63,818 nt of DNA, from positions 1 through 63,818 of the forward strand of contig NZ_BMJY01000014.1 in assembly GCF_014643695.1 (NCBI RefSeq), given 5' to 3'. The position numbers were made by a program, and so were the translations under genes. The notes under the pieces are model-generated. The model saw only the letters and a program-made list of their open reading frames with translations. It searched no databases and was not told the origin of the DNA. The first letter of the stretch is position 1, and each line of letters begins with the position of its first letter. Source of the DNA: Microbacterium album. GTDB lineage: Bacteria > Actinomycetota > Actinomycetes > Actinomycetales > Microbacteriaceae. Shown here in pieces: positions 1-8,733 of the stretch.

Positions 1-82
1 GGCCCCACGGCGACCATCGAGGTCGCGTTCCAGGGCCACTTCTCCCGCTTCGCGGACATGGCGCCCGGCGGCGATTTCGCGT
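1..82. repeat. 82-bp terminal direct repeat, left copy
   Basis: These 82 bases are identical, base for base and in the same orientation, to positions 63737-63818. Both copies run exactly to the window ends, as expected of a circular molecule cut at an arbitrary point. A genuine 82-bp duplication flanking the segment is also possible. The repeat ends one base into a TGA stop codon (82-84). Confidence 0.95.
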
Positions 83-84
83 GA
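1..84 (+). other. C-terminal tail of an open frame, unrecognised
   Basis: The frame starting at base 1 is open and ends at TGA 82-84, giving 27 residues that end ...RFADMAPGGDFA. It enters from outside the window. If the ends are joined, the frame continues back to a GTG at 63716, giving only about 34 codons with no visible ribosome binding site. It could be the end of a larger gene that was truncated, or non-coding. I do not recognise the family. Confidence 0.25.
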
Positions 85-100
85 GCGCACCGCCTGACGG

Positions 101-1147
101 TCACGTCGGAGGGGAAGTCGCGCCCGCGAGCTCCGCCCGGACGATCGCCGCGCCGGACGCGAGCGCGGCCATCTTGTCTCGCGCGACGTGCCGGGACAGC
201 GGGGCCATGCCGCAGTTCGTGCTCGGGTACAGCTTGTCCTGGTCGACGAACGGGAGCACCTTGCGGAGCGTCGCGGCGACCTCCTCGGGCGTCTCGATCG
301 CGGTCCGGGCGACGTCGATCGCGCCCACCATGACCTTCTTGCCGCGCAGCAGCCCGATGAGCTCGACAGGGGCGTGCGAGTTGTGGCACTCCAGGGAGAC
401 CGTGTCGACCGACGACCGCTGCAGCAGGGGGAACGACTCCTCGTACTGGCGCCACTCGGATCCGAGCGTCGCCTTCCAGTCGGTGTTCGCCTTGATGCCG
501 TAGCCGTAGCAGATGTGCACGACGGTCTCGGCGCGCAGCCCTTCGGCCGCGAGGTCGAGCACCTCGACGCCCCAGTCGCGGACGTCGTCGAAGAAGACGT
601 TGAACGCGGGCTCGTCGAACTGGATGATGTCGACGCCGGCGGCCTCCAGCTCCTTCGCCTCCTGGTTCAGGATCTTCGCGAACTTGCGGGCCAGCTTCTC
701 GCGGCTGCCGTAGTGCCGGTCCGCCAGCGTGTCGATCATGGTCATCGGACCGGGGAGTGCCCACTTGATGGGTTGTGTCGTCTGGGCGCGCAGCGCCTGC
801 GCGTCGTCCACGAAGACCGCCTTCGGCCGGCTCACGGGGCCGACGACCGCCGGGACGTCCGCATCGTAACGGTTGCGGATCCGCACCGTTTCGCGGCTCT
901 CGAAGTCGACGCCGTTGAGGTGCTCGATGAAGGTCGTGACGAAGTGCTGGCGGGTCTGCTCGCCGTCGGCGATGACGTCGATGCCCGCGAGGCGCTGCTC
1001 CTCGGCCGCGAGGCTCAGGGCGTCGTGCTTGCCCTCGGCGAGTTCCGCACCCGCGAGCTTCCAAGGCGACCAGAGCTTCTCCGGCTCCGCGAGCCAGGAG
1101 GGCTTCGGCAGGCTGCCGACGATGGCGGTAGGCAGAAGGGCGTTCAT
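101..1147 (-). CDS. mesD: Folate-independent methionine synthase MesD (core-MetE family)
   Basis: The 348-residue protein corresponds to the C-terminal catalytic barrel of cobalamin-independent methionine synthase only; full MetE is about 750 residues. Zinc/homocysteine ligands are visible as H211-x-C213 (HICYG) and C312 (NCGMAPLSR), with FDEP at 178-181. Short core-MetE proteins of the MesD group make methionine from homocysteine without methyltetrahydrofolate and need the DUF1852 protein MesX and oxygen (family knowledge). A MesX homologue lies immediately upstream with a 31-nt gap, which supports MesD rather than another core-MetE group. ATG start at 1147, preceded by a GGGAAAG-like ribosome binding site. 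Confidence 0.85.
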   Translation of the reverse strand: MNALLPTAIVGSLPKPSWLAEPEKLWSPWKLAGAELAEGKHDALSLAAEEQRLAGIDVIADGEQTRQHFVTTFIEHLNGVDFESRETVRIRNRYDADVPAVVGPVSRPKAVFVDDAQALRAQTTQPIKWALPGPMTMIDTLADRHYGSREKLARKFAKILNQEAKELEAAGVDIIQFDEPAFNVFFDDVRDWGVEVLDLAAEGLRAETVVHICYGYGIKANTDWKATLGSEWRQYEESFPLLQRSSVDTVSLECHNSHAPVELIGLLRGKKVMVGAIDVARTAIETPEEVAATLRKVLPFVDQDKLYPSTNCGMAPLSRHVARDKMAALASGAAIVRAELAGATSPPT

Positions 1148-1178
1148 CCGTGTGTCTTTCCCGTCTCGTCGGGTCGGT

Positions 1179-2168
1179 TCAGCGGTCTGCGGCCCACGCG
1201 TCCAGCACAGCCCGATAGGGCGTCAGGAAACGCTCCTCGGTGAGGCCGGCCTGCGCGAGCGCGAGCCGGCTGCGCTCCTCGCGGTCGTAGGCGATGCCTG
1301 TGACCGAGTGGTCGGCGTTCTCGAGGCTCGGCCGGTACACGTGGCCCGCGGCGGCGTTGGCGTTGTAGATCTCCGGGCGGTAGATCTTCTGGAACGCCTC
1401 CATCGTGCTGATCGTGCCGATGAGCGCCAGGTCCGAATAGTCGTTGAGCAGGTCGCCGCAGTGGTAGAACGCGAGCGGGGCGACGGAGCCGCGCGGCATG
1501 AAATAGCGCACCTGCAGCCCCATGCGCCCGAAGTACTCGTCGGTCAGTGAGAGCGCGTCCTGCTGGTACTCGACTCCGAGCACCGGGTGGCGGTTGTCGA
1601 GCCGCGTGTATGTGCGGTTCGTGGACACGCTGATGCAGATGACCGGCGGCTGGGCGAAGCGCTCGCGGTAGACGTCCGAGGCGAGGAAGAGCTGGAAAAG
1701 CTTGCCATGCAGGTCGCCGAAGTCGCTCGGGATTCCGGGGGCGCCGCTCGCCTTGTGGGCGGGCAGCACGACGCTGAAGTCGTAGTCGCGGACATACGAC
1801 GAGAAGTTGTTGCCCGCGATGCCCGGGATGCGCCGGCCCGTCGCCCTGTCGAGGATCTGCACGTCGAGGATCTCGATGAGCGGGAAGCCGGGTCCACCGT
1901 CCCGCGCGTCGAGGTGCAGGTCGACCGAGACGATCTCGAGTTCGACCGAGTAGCGATCCCGCTCCGGGTTGTCCCAGTCGGCGAGGTCGTTGAAGCGACG
2001 ATCGATCATGGTCAGCGCGCCCCGGAGGTTCTCGCGCCGGTTCTCTCCGCGGGCGAGGTTGGCGAAGTTCGTCGTGATCCGCGAGCCGGATGACGGGGAG
2101 TACTCCTCATCGAAGCGGGTCGTGCCGATGCTGAACGTGAGTTCGGTTGCTGCGGTGCCGGTCGTCAT
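1179..2168 (-). CDS. mesX: DUF1852 protein MesX, partner of MesD
   Basis: The protein is 329 residues and belongs to the DUF1852 family, with the characteristic start FDEEYSPSSGSRITTNFANL. In studied systems this family is genetically required together with MesD for folate-independent methionine synthesis; its biochemical role, probably linked to generating the methyl donor with oxygen, is not settled. I chose ATG 2168 (MTTGTAATEL) because it has a GGA element at suitable spacing. An upstream ATG at 2201 adds an Arg-rich MSRRRAY segment and has a badly spaced site. Transcription probably continues into mesD. A LysR-type palindrome lies 62 bases upstream. Confidence 0.85.
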   Translation of the reverse strand: MTTGTAATELTFSIGTTRFDEEYSPSSGSRITTNFANLARGENRRENLRGALTMIDRRFNDLADWDNPERDRYSVELEIVSVDLHLDARDGGPGFPLIEILDVQILDRATGRRIPGIAGNNFSSYVRDYDFSVVLPAHKASGAPGIPSDFGDLHGKLFQLFLASDVYRERFAQPPVICISVSTNRTYTRLDNRHPVLGVEYQQDALSLTDEYFGRMGLQVRYFMPRGSVAPLAFYHCGDLLNDYSDLALIGTISTMEAFQKIYRPEIYNANAAAGHVYRPSLENADHSVTGIAYDREERSRLALAQAGLTEERFLTPYRAVLDAWAADR

Positions 2169-2229
2169 GGTGATCCGAGCGTAGGCACGGCGGCGCGACA
2201 TAGCCCTATCAGGATACTCAGCGACCGAC

Positions 2230-2246
2230 CATAGGCATCTCCTATG
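2230..2246. promoter_or_regulatory. LysR-type operator upstream of mesX
   Basis: CATAGG-CATCT-CCTATG is a perfect 6-bp inverted repeat with a 5-base spacer and contains T-N11-A, the classic LysR-type box. It lies between the LysR gene and mesX and overlaps the LysR stop codon (2242-2244). A second, smaller palindrome (ATAG-CC-CTAT, 2200-2209) lies nearer the mesX start. I infer that the adjacent LysR protein binds here to control mesXD. Confidence 0.6.
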
Positions 2247-3195
2247 AGAAAAGCTCGACGCCGAAGTCCGCGACGACCTCGCGCATCTCGGCGACGAAAC
2301 GCTCCGCCTGGCCCGTCAGCGGGATCGAGGTGTGCCCGATCCAGCCGATCTCGATGCGCTCGTCGACGTCGAGCGGCACGGCGACGATGGACGGGTCCAG
2401 GTCGTCGGAGATGATCCCGGTGGAGATCGTGTAGCCGCCGAGGCCGATCATGAGGTTGAAGATCGTGGCCCGGTCGCTGACGCGGATGTCCTGCTTCGAC
2501 GACCGGGTGGACAGGATCTCCTCGGCGAGGTGGAACGAGTTGTTCGTCCCCTGGTCGAAGCTGAGCCGCGGCAGCTCCTCAAGGTCGTCGAGCGTGACGC
2601 GCTCACGGCCCGCGAGCGGGTTCGTCCGGGCGACGAAGATGTGCGGTGTCGCGAGGAACAGTGGGGTGAAGCCGAGACCCCCGTCCCGGAGCAGCTTGTC
2701 GACGACCTTCCGGTTGAAGTCATTGCGGTAGAGGATCCCGATCTCGCTGCGGAGGGTGCGGACGTCCTCGATGATGTCCCAGGTGCGCGTCTCGCGCAGG
2801 CTGAACTCGTACTCCGCGGCCCCGGACGCCTTCACCATCCGCACGAACGCGTCGACGACAAAGGAGTAGTGCTGCGCCGAGACGCCGAGGAGCCGACGCG
2901 ACGGCGGGCGCCCGAGATAGCGCTGCTCGAGGAGCTCGGCCTGCTCGATGACCTGGCGGGCGTAGCCGAGGAACTCGGTGCCGTCCGCCGTGAGGGTGAT
3001 GCCGCGGGTCGAGCGCGTGAAGAGCGCGCGTCCTGCGCGTCGCTCGAGCTCCTTCATCGCGGCGGACATCGTCGGCTGCGAGACGTACAGCAGGTCCGCC
3101 GCGGCGGAGATCGATCCCTCGGCCGCGACTTCGATGAAGTACCTCAGCTGCTGCAAGGTGATGCCGTTCCCCGCCCCGCCTGGTGCCATAGCCAC
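2242..3195 (-). CDS. LysR-family transcriptional regulator, probable mesXD regulator
   Basis: The 317-residue protein has an N-terminal LysR helix-turn-helix (TLQQLRYFIEVAAEGSISAA through about residue 70) followed by a type-2 periplasmic-binding-like effector domain (about 100-310). It is encoded directly upstream of mesX on the same strand with a T-N11-A palindrome between them, so control of folate-independent methionine synthesis is the simplest inference. The effector is unknown; homocysteine-type metabolites are typical for methionine LysR regulators. An alternative start is ATG 3189. The upstream 115 bases (3196-3310) hold only its presumed promoter. Confidence 0.8.
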   Translation of the reverse strand: MAMAPGGAGNGITLQQLRYFIEVAAEGSISAAADLLYVSQPTMSAAMKELERRAGRALFTRSTRGITLTADGTEFLGYARQVIEQAELLEQRYLGRPPSRRLLGVSAQHYSFVVDAFVRMVKASGAAEYEFSLRETRTWDIIEDVRTLRSEIGILYRNDFNRKVVDKLLRDGGLGFTPLFLATPHIFVARTNPLAGRERVTLDDLEELPRLSFDQGTNNSFHLAEEILSTRSSKQDIRVSDRATIFNLMIGLGGYTISTGIISDDLDPSIVAVPLDVDERIEIGWIGHTSIPLTGQAERFVAEMREVVADFGVELFS

Positions 3196-3310
3196 ACGCT
3201 ATCCCGGTGACAGACGCCCAGGAGCCCTGTGGTGACAGATCGCTGTCGGGTCTCGGGGCTTCGCGTAGGAAACGCCATCTCCCGGGAACAGAGCGCGCCG
3301 CGGCTGCGGG

Positions 3311-4645
3311 TCAGGAGATCAGGTCCTCGGTCAGCTGGGCCGCTATCGCCTCCTCCTCGATGGCCAGCCCGTGCTCGGCCATCGCGGTGGCGAGCGCGGG
3401 GTCCCAGGGCGAGGTGGCTGGTGGGCCAGACAGACGGAGGGATGGAGCGTCGCGCGCGACAGCGTCTCGGTAGTCTTCGGCGCGGTACCTCCAAGGCCGC
3501 CAGGGCACCCGCCCCCGCAGCGACTCGGCGATGCGCAGCCCGGCCCAGTCGAAGTCGCCGTGATAGCGACAGGCCGCGCCTTCGGCGGTGAGCGCGAGCA
3601 GAAGCTCGACGGCGGCTGTGCTCGGCTGACCGGAGGTGCACACGAGCACGGGGGCCGTCGCGTCGGGCGCGTGCCGCCACCTCTCGGCCGCGACCTCGAC
3701 CAGCGTCGGGTTCTCGCACACGTGCACGACGCGTTCTGCGGCAAGCGGACGCACGCCGCCTGATCGCACGTGGTCGAGCGTCAGCAGCAGCGGCATCCGC
3801 GCCGCGCGCATCGCCTCGAGCATGCGTGCGGTGGCTGACTGTGCCTGTCGCGGAGACTCCCTCGATACCACCGGCGCGCCGGGCACGCCGAGGCACAGCA
3901 CCGACGAGGCGACGGCCGACATCACGACCCCCGCGGCCTCCCAGACGTCGCGCGCGGACGGCGAGCGATCCGGTGCGCTGGGGGTCAGCGCCCAGGCGAG
4001 CGCCGTGACCGCAAGCCGCCCCAGCGGCCGGCCGGCATCCAGCCCGTGCGCATCGCCCAGCACGCGGCGGGCGAACACCGGCAGCGGCTCACCGCCCGTG
4101 GGAAGAGCCCCCAGGACCGACGCCAGCTGGCGCACCAGCTCACTGCCCACCGAGGGAGACGGCGGCACGGACAGTCGCGCGGCCTCGGACCGCGCTGCCC
4201 TCTTAAGGCCCCCGCTCGCGCACCACGACTCCCAGCGAGTGAAGAGTCCGGGGAAGCGCGCCGCCGCGTCCGCGAGGCTGTCGCGAGCGGCGGCCCAGGC
4301 CGCGGACTCGCGCGCGCGCACCGCTGCGCGGTCGACGACGGGTCCGGTGAGCGTCTCGACGGCGTCTGCGAGGCCCGCAGGCCACGGACCGCGCCGGAGC
4401 ACCTCTTCGACGCGGCCGAGGTCGACGCGCAGCGTCGAGGAGCCCGCACGCCGCGGGGCGCCGATCAGGCGCGTGACCGCCGCGCGCTGCTCGCGCGTGG
4501 GGTTCTTCAGCTCCACCTTGCCGCTCAACGGCGTCGACCCTGCTGCGAGGATCCTTCCGCGGACCCTCTCGACGAGCCATGCGATGTCCGGTCCGCCGAG
4601 CAGGCGTTCGAGACCCGACATGTCCTGCGGCCCGGAACCGCTCAT
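3311..4645 (-). CDS. jetD: Wadjet type II nuclease subunit JetD (DUF2399/TIGR02679)
   Basis: The protein has 444 residues. The C-terminal half is a Toprim-type nuclease domain: the metal-binding glutamate is in CENP (E311) and the DxD motif is DFDW (364-367). The N-terminal half is the DUF2399/TIGR02679 arm region. In Wadjet systems JetD is the topoisomerase VI-like nuclease that cuts closed circular plasmid DNA after loop extrusion by JetABC (family knowledge). ATG 4645 overlaps the jetC TGA by 4 bases (ATGA), so the start is firm and translation is coupled. It is the last gene of the operon. Confidence 0.9.
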   Translation of the reverse strand: MSGSGPQDMSGLERLLGGPDIAWLVERVRGRILAAGSTPLSGKVELKNPTREQRAAVTRLIGAPRRAGSSTLRVDLGRVEEVLRRGPWPAGLADAVETLTGPVVDRAAVRARESAAWAAARDSLADAAARFPGLFTRWESWCASGGLKRAARSEAARLSVPPSPSVGSELVRQLASVLGALPTGGEPLPVFARRVLGDAHGLDAGRPLGRLAVTALAWALTPSAPDRSPSARDVWEAAGVVMSAVASSVLCLGVPGAPVVSRESPRQAQSATARMLEAMRAARMPLLLTLDHVRSGGVRPLAAERVVHVCENPTLVEVAAERWRHAPDATAPVLVCTSGQPSTAAVELLLALTAEGAACRYHGDFDWAGLRIAESLRGRVPWRPWRYRAEDYRDAVARDAPSLRLSGPPATSPWDPALATAMAEHGLAIEEEAIAAQLTEDLIS

Positions 4646-7600
4646 GTGAAGAGGGTCTCTTCGAGGCCGGAGTCGGCGGGCGCGCCCCCGGCGCGCGCCT
4701 CGTCCCCCACGTCCGCCTGCCTCGTGCGCCGCCGGCCGTCCCACCGCCAGCGCGTCACGCCGACCGCGTCGATGCCCTCGACGCGGGACAGCTGGGCGAT
4801 CGCGAGGCCCGGCACATCGGGGTAGCACCCCCACTCGCGCTCGCTCGTCATCGCCACGTCGAGGTCGAAGGTCGCCAGCAGGCCGAGCGACTTGGCCCGG
4901 GAGTCGTCATCGACCCCGGCGAACGCCTCGTCCAGCATGATGAGGCGGGGCGCGAGCGGCGATGCCGAGTTGTAGTGCGCCGCGGCCGCCGCGAACAGCG
5001 GCACGGACACGGCCAGGACCTTCTCCCCGCCCGACGCCGGACCCGAAGCCGACCGCCACTGGCCGTTCTGCCAGCGCTCGACGACGAAGACGTGCCAGCG
5101 ACGGTAGTCGAGCGCCTGCTCCAGCTGCTCCTGCCACCCCGCGGACGGATCCTCGTCGCGGACCTCCCGGATCCGGGCGGAGAGGAACTCGCCGATCGCC
5201 TCACGATCCGCCGGCGTCCAGGTGGCGTCCGAGCGGACGAGGAGCGCGCGCGCCGCCGCGAGGCCCGTCGGCGCGTCGGGGTGCTCGCGCCAGCGGACGC
5301 GCAGCTGCATGCCCGTGGAGGTCTTTCGGGCGGCGAGCTCGTGGTTCATGCCGTCGAGCTGCTCCTCGGCGGCGAGGATCAGCTCGTGCAGATGCCCGGC
5401 CACTTCGTTGACGAGGTGGTTCTCCAGGATCTCCCGCTCCCGAGCGCTGAGAAGGGTCTCGCGGTCGGCGACGTCCGCCTCCAATCGTGCCGCCAGAAGA
5501 TCGATGTCGATCTCGTCCTGCAGATAGCGCACACGCATCACGATCACGTCGTCTCGCTGCTCCTGCACGGCGGTGTGGCCGTGGCGGCTCATCTGGTTCG
5601 CGAGCTCGGTCGCCGCGGTGGAGAGCCGCTGCTGGATGCGCTTCCACGCCTCGGGGGAGTCGTCTGCGTCGCCGAGCTGCTGCTCGGCCGCCCGCGCGAG
5701 CTGCAGCGCCGCCGTCACGTGCCACGAGTCGGAGTCGTCCGTCGGCGGCAGCTGCGCGTCGCGCAGGGCGACGCGAAGCAGACCGGTCTGCGCGAACCTC
5801 CGCAGCGCCACGGTCGCGTCGTCCCGCGCGGATGCCCGCTCGCGTCGGCGCTGCTCGAGATCGTGGATCCGCTGCTTCAGCGCGCCGAGCTGCCCCGCCG
5901 CGACCTGCTGCTCCGTCGCGAGGCGCCGGAGGGTCTCTGCCCACGAGTTGAGCGCGGCGCGCACGTTCGCGAGACGATCCTGCAGCTCGGCGACCGATGC
6001 GCCCACGGTCGCACGCAGCTCCTCGTATGTCGACCGCAGCTGTTCGGCCGTCCGCTGCAGGTCGCGCAGCGCATCGTGCCTCCGTTTCCGCTCCGCCTCC
6101 TGCACTGCGCTGCGTTCCGCTGCCTGCTCCGCGACGGTCGACCGCTCCGCGACCAGCCCCTGCGCCGCCCACAGCCTGGTCAGCGCGGCGTCGTAGTCGC
6201 GGATCGCGGCGTCGACCGCATCCAGTTCCTCGCGCGTCGTGCCGAGCTTCAGCTGTGCGGCCTCGTCTGCGAGCCGGGCCTCGTCACGCTCGGCGATCTG
6301 CTGGGCGGCGTCCCACGTGGCGCGCGCCTTCGCGACCCCCTCCGCGGAGCGCACCGCCTCGCGTCGAGCCGCAGCGAGGGCGTCATGCGCCGAATGCACC
6401 GAGCGCTCGCGGTCCGCGGGGTACGCGGCGCGCTCCGCACGCAGCTGCGTGAGGCGCCCGGTGGCGGCGTCGATCCTCCGCCTCGCCGTCGCGAGCTGGG
6501 CGTCGAGCTGTGCGGCGGACGCGCGCAGCTGCGCGAGAACCTCGCGGCGGTGCGCTTCGCGCGCGCCTGCGCCCACGAACTCGGCCGTCGGCTTCGTCCA
6601 CGAGCCCCGGGCAGGGCCGGCACCCCACCCGCCCGACGCGTCGACCCAGATCGCGGCGCGCGAGCCCTCGCCCCAGCCGATCCGCGCCAGCACCGAGGCC
6701 ACGGTCTGCGCGCTCACCGCGTCGTCCGGGCCGACGGCGGGGGCGAGGACGGCGGCCAGCGAGTCGGCGATCGTGGGACCCGTCGGCCCGAGCACGACGT
6801 CACCGGCCGACGTCAGCGTGCCGTCGGGGAAGATCCACGCGTCGAGCAGCCCCGCCGACTGCAGCGCCGCCTCGACGGCGGCCCGGGTGGCGGGGGTGAC
6901 CGTCTCGACGAAATCGGTGGCGCGCCAGAGCGGCGCTCCCGCCCGGTCCGCGCGGTCTTCGTAGTCGCGGCCGTCGAGCGCCGGTGGCTCGGGATCGCGC
7001 CCTGCCTCGAGGCGCGCGATCTCCGACCGCACTCGCTCGCGCTCCCGCGCCAGCTCGTCGGCTTCCTTCTGCGCGGCGGCACGCTCGAGGCTGATCCGCT
7101 CGGTCTCCGCCTGCGCCGCTGCGTCGAGCGCCGGAGGTACGGGCGACTCGCCGTCGACGCTGTTCGCCCACGCCTCAGCCCTGCGCGCGAGGTCGTCGAC
7201 ATCCGTGACCGGCAGCACGGCGAGCCCCGAGATGTGCGCCCGCACCGCCTCGCCGTAGGCCGAGATGGCGGCGTCGACGGCCGCAGCCGTTCGTTCCTGC
7301 TCGTCGGCCCGTGCCGCGTGCTCGGCCTCCGCGTCGTCGAGGCGGCGCCGCTGCGCGTCGGCGGTCGCCGCGCTTGCGCGGGCGGTCGTCGCGAGGCCAC
7401 GCACGTGGTCCACCTGCTCGCGCCGCCGGGCGAGGATCCGGCGGCCCAACTCCTCGTCGACGACCGTCGCATGCTCGTCGCTCAGGCCCGCGGCGCGCGC
7501 GCGGCCGGCGGCGTCGGCGGCGAGCCGATCCGCTTCGGAGCGGGCGTCCCGCAGGCGCTCCGCGGCGGACGCCGCGGCGGCCGTCTCCTGAACGGCGCGT

Positions 7601-8733
7601 TGCGTCGCCTGCTCGGCGTCCTTCGCGACCTCATCGACACGCGCGTCCATGGCGTCGGCCTCGCGGGAAGCCTGGTCCAGACGCTGCGCGTCCTTCATCT
7701 CGGGGCTCGCGAGCAGCGCCTGCTCCTGGCCGCGCAACGTGCTCTGACGGGCTTCGGCGTCCTCGCGTTGCGCGTCGAGCTCTTCCGCCCGCTCCTGAGC
7801 CTGCTTCTGCTGGTCCTCGGCCTCGTGCAGGTCGCGCCCGGCCCACTCGTATGCCGAGTTCGCCTCGCGCAGCGTCTTGGCGTACCTGCGCGTCGCGACG
7901 CGCGCGTACGCACGGTAGTGGCGCAGGAACTCGTCGGCGGAGGCGAGGGTGTGCTTGGCCTGGGCGATCCCTTCGCGCTCCTCCTCCAGAGACCGGAACG
8001 ATTCGGCCACGTCCGCGATGATCGCCTGGTCGAGCGGCGCGAGGGCCTCTGTCAGCGCCGCGGAGAGCGCACGCTCGTCGGGGTTCTTGGACAGCTGCGG
8101 CTGTCGCAGCTGGATGAGCAGGTCGATGAGCGCCGCGTAGCGCTCCTCTCCCAGCCGGAACAGCAGCTCGTCGACGGCACGACGATACGCCTCGCGCGTC
8201 GTGTAGACGTGGCCGGATCCGGTCGCCGCCAGCTCGTCGCGCAGGCGCTCCTGGGTCAGGGGCGTGCGAGTGTCGTCGATCAGGTGCAGATCCCCGATGC
8301 GGCGGGTGCTCGTCAGATACCAGGACTTGACGATGCCGCGACCCGACGCCGCCTTGAGACCGATCCCGAGAGTCACGAAGTGCTCGGCACCGTTCTCGTC
8401 GCGGCGACCGAACTCGATCCACGAGTATCCGGTGCGCTCGGAGTGCGGGTGCGCGCCGGCGAGCAGGAGGTTCCACTCCATCCTCTTCTTGGGGTCGGCG
8501 TCGGGCTCGACGCGCCGAGCGATGAGCGCGCCGTCGAGGAGGAGCGGCAGCGTCAGCGCCAGGACCTTGGACTTGCCGGTGCCGTTGTTGCCGCGCAACA
8601 GCAGGCGTCCGTCGTGGAACCAGAACTGTTCGTCGTCGTAGTAGAACATATCGACGATGCCGATGCGCAGCGGCTGCCAGCGCGCGGTCTTCGGGTGGGG
8701 GAGCGGGCTGTCTCCATGCACGCTCTCGGTCAT
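4642..8733 (-). CDS. jetC: Wadjet type II SMC-like motor ATPase JetC (TIGR02680)
   Basis: The 1363-residue MukB/SbcC-like ATPase has Walker A GNNGTGKS at 48-55, long Ala/Glu/Arg-rich coiled coils through about 230-1150, the ABC signature SGGEK at about 1234 and Walker B LIMLDEAFAGVD at about 1264-1275. It is full length for TIGR02680. It is the loop-extruding motor that would pair with JetA (kleisin) and JetB (KITE). ATG 8733 overlaps the jetB stop by 4 bases. A very long open frame exists antisense to it; that is a codon-bias shadow. Confidence 0.92.
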   Translation of the reverse strand: MTESVHGDSPLPHPKTARWQPLRIGIVDMFYYDDEQFWFHDGRLLLRGNNGTGKSKVLALTLPLLLDGALIARRVEPDADPKKRMEWNLLLAGAHPHSERTGYSWIEFGRRDENGAEHFVTLGIGLKAASGRGIVKSWYLTSTRRIGDLHLIDDTRTPLTQERLRDELAATGSGHVYTTREAYRRAVDELLFRLGEERYAALIDLLIQLRQPQLSKNPDERALSAALTEALAPLDQAIIADVAESFRSLEEEREGIAQAKHTLASADEFLRHYRAYARVATRRYAKTLREANSAYEWAGRDLHEAEDQQKQAQERAEELDAQREDAEARQSTLRGQEQALLASPEMKDAQRLDQASREADAMDARVDEVAKDAEQATQRAVQETAAAASAAERLRDARSEADRLAADAAGRARAAGLSDEHATVVDEELGRRILARRREQVDHVRGLATTARASAATADAQRRRLDDAEAEHAARADEQERTAAAVDAAISAYGEAVRAHISGLAVLPVTDVDDLARRAEAWANSVDGESPVPPALDAAAQAETERISLERAAAQKEADELARERERVRSEIARLEAGRDPEPPALDGRDYEDRADRAGAPLWRATDFVETVTPATRAAVEAALQSAGLLDAWIFPDGTLTSAGDVVLGPTGPTIADSLAAVLAPAVGPDDAVSAQTVASVLARIGWGEGSRAAIWVDASGGWGAGPARGSWTKPTAEFVGAGAREAHRREVLAQLRASAAQLDAQLATARRRIDAATGRLTQLRAERAAYPADRERSVHSAHDALAAARREAVRSAEGVAKARATWDAAQQIAERDEARLADEAAQLKLGTTREELDAVDAAIRDYDAALTRLWAAQGLVAERSTVAEQAAERSAVQEAERKRRHDALRDLQRTAEQLRSTYEELRATVGASVAELQDRLANVRAALNSWAETLRRLATEQQVAAGQLGALKQRIHDLEQRRRERASARDDATVALRRFAQTGLLRVALRDAQLPPTDDSDSWHVTAALQLARAAEQQLGDADDSPEAWKRIQQRLSTAATELANQMSRHGHTAVQEQRDDVIVMRVRYLQDEIDIDLLAARLEADVADRETLLSAREREILENHLVNEVAGHLHELILAAEEQLDGMNHELAARKTSTGMQLRVRWREHPDAPTGLAAARALLVRSDATWTPADREAIGEFLSARIREVRDEDPSAGWQEQLEQALDYRRWHVFVVERWQNGQWRSASGPASGGEKVLAVSVPLFAAAAAHYNSASPLAPRLIMLDEAFAGVDDDSRAKSLGLLATFDLDVAMTSEREWGCYPDVPGLAIAQLSRVEGIDAVGVTRWRWDGRRRTRQADVGDEARAGGAPADSGLEETLFT

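Noticed and set aside
2169..2201. Earlier ATG start for mesX at 2201
   Set aside because: It adds an Arg-rich segment outside family homology and its ribosome binding site is badly spaced.
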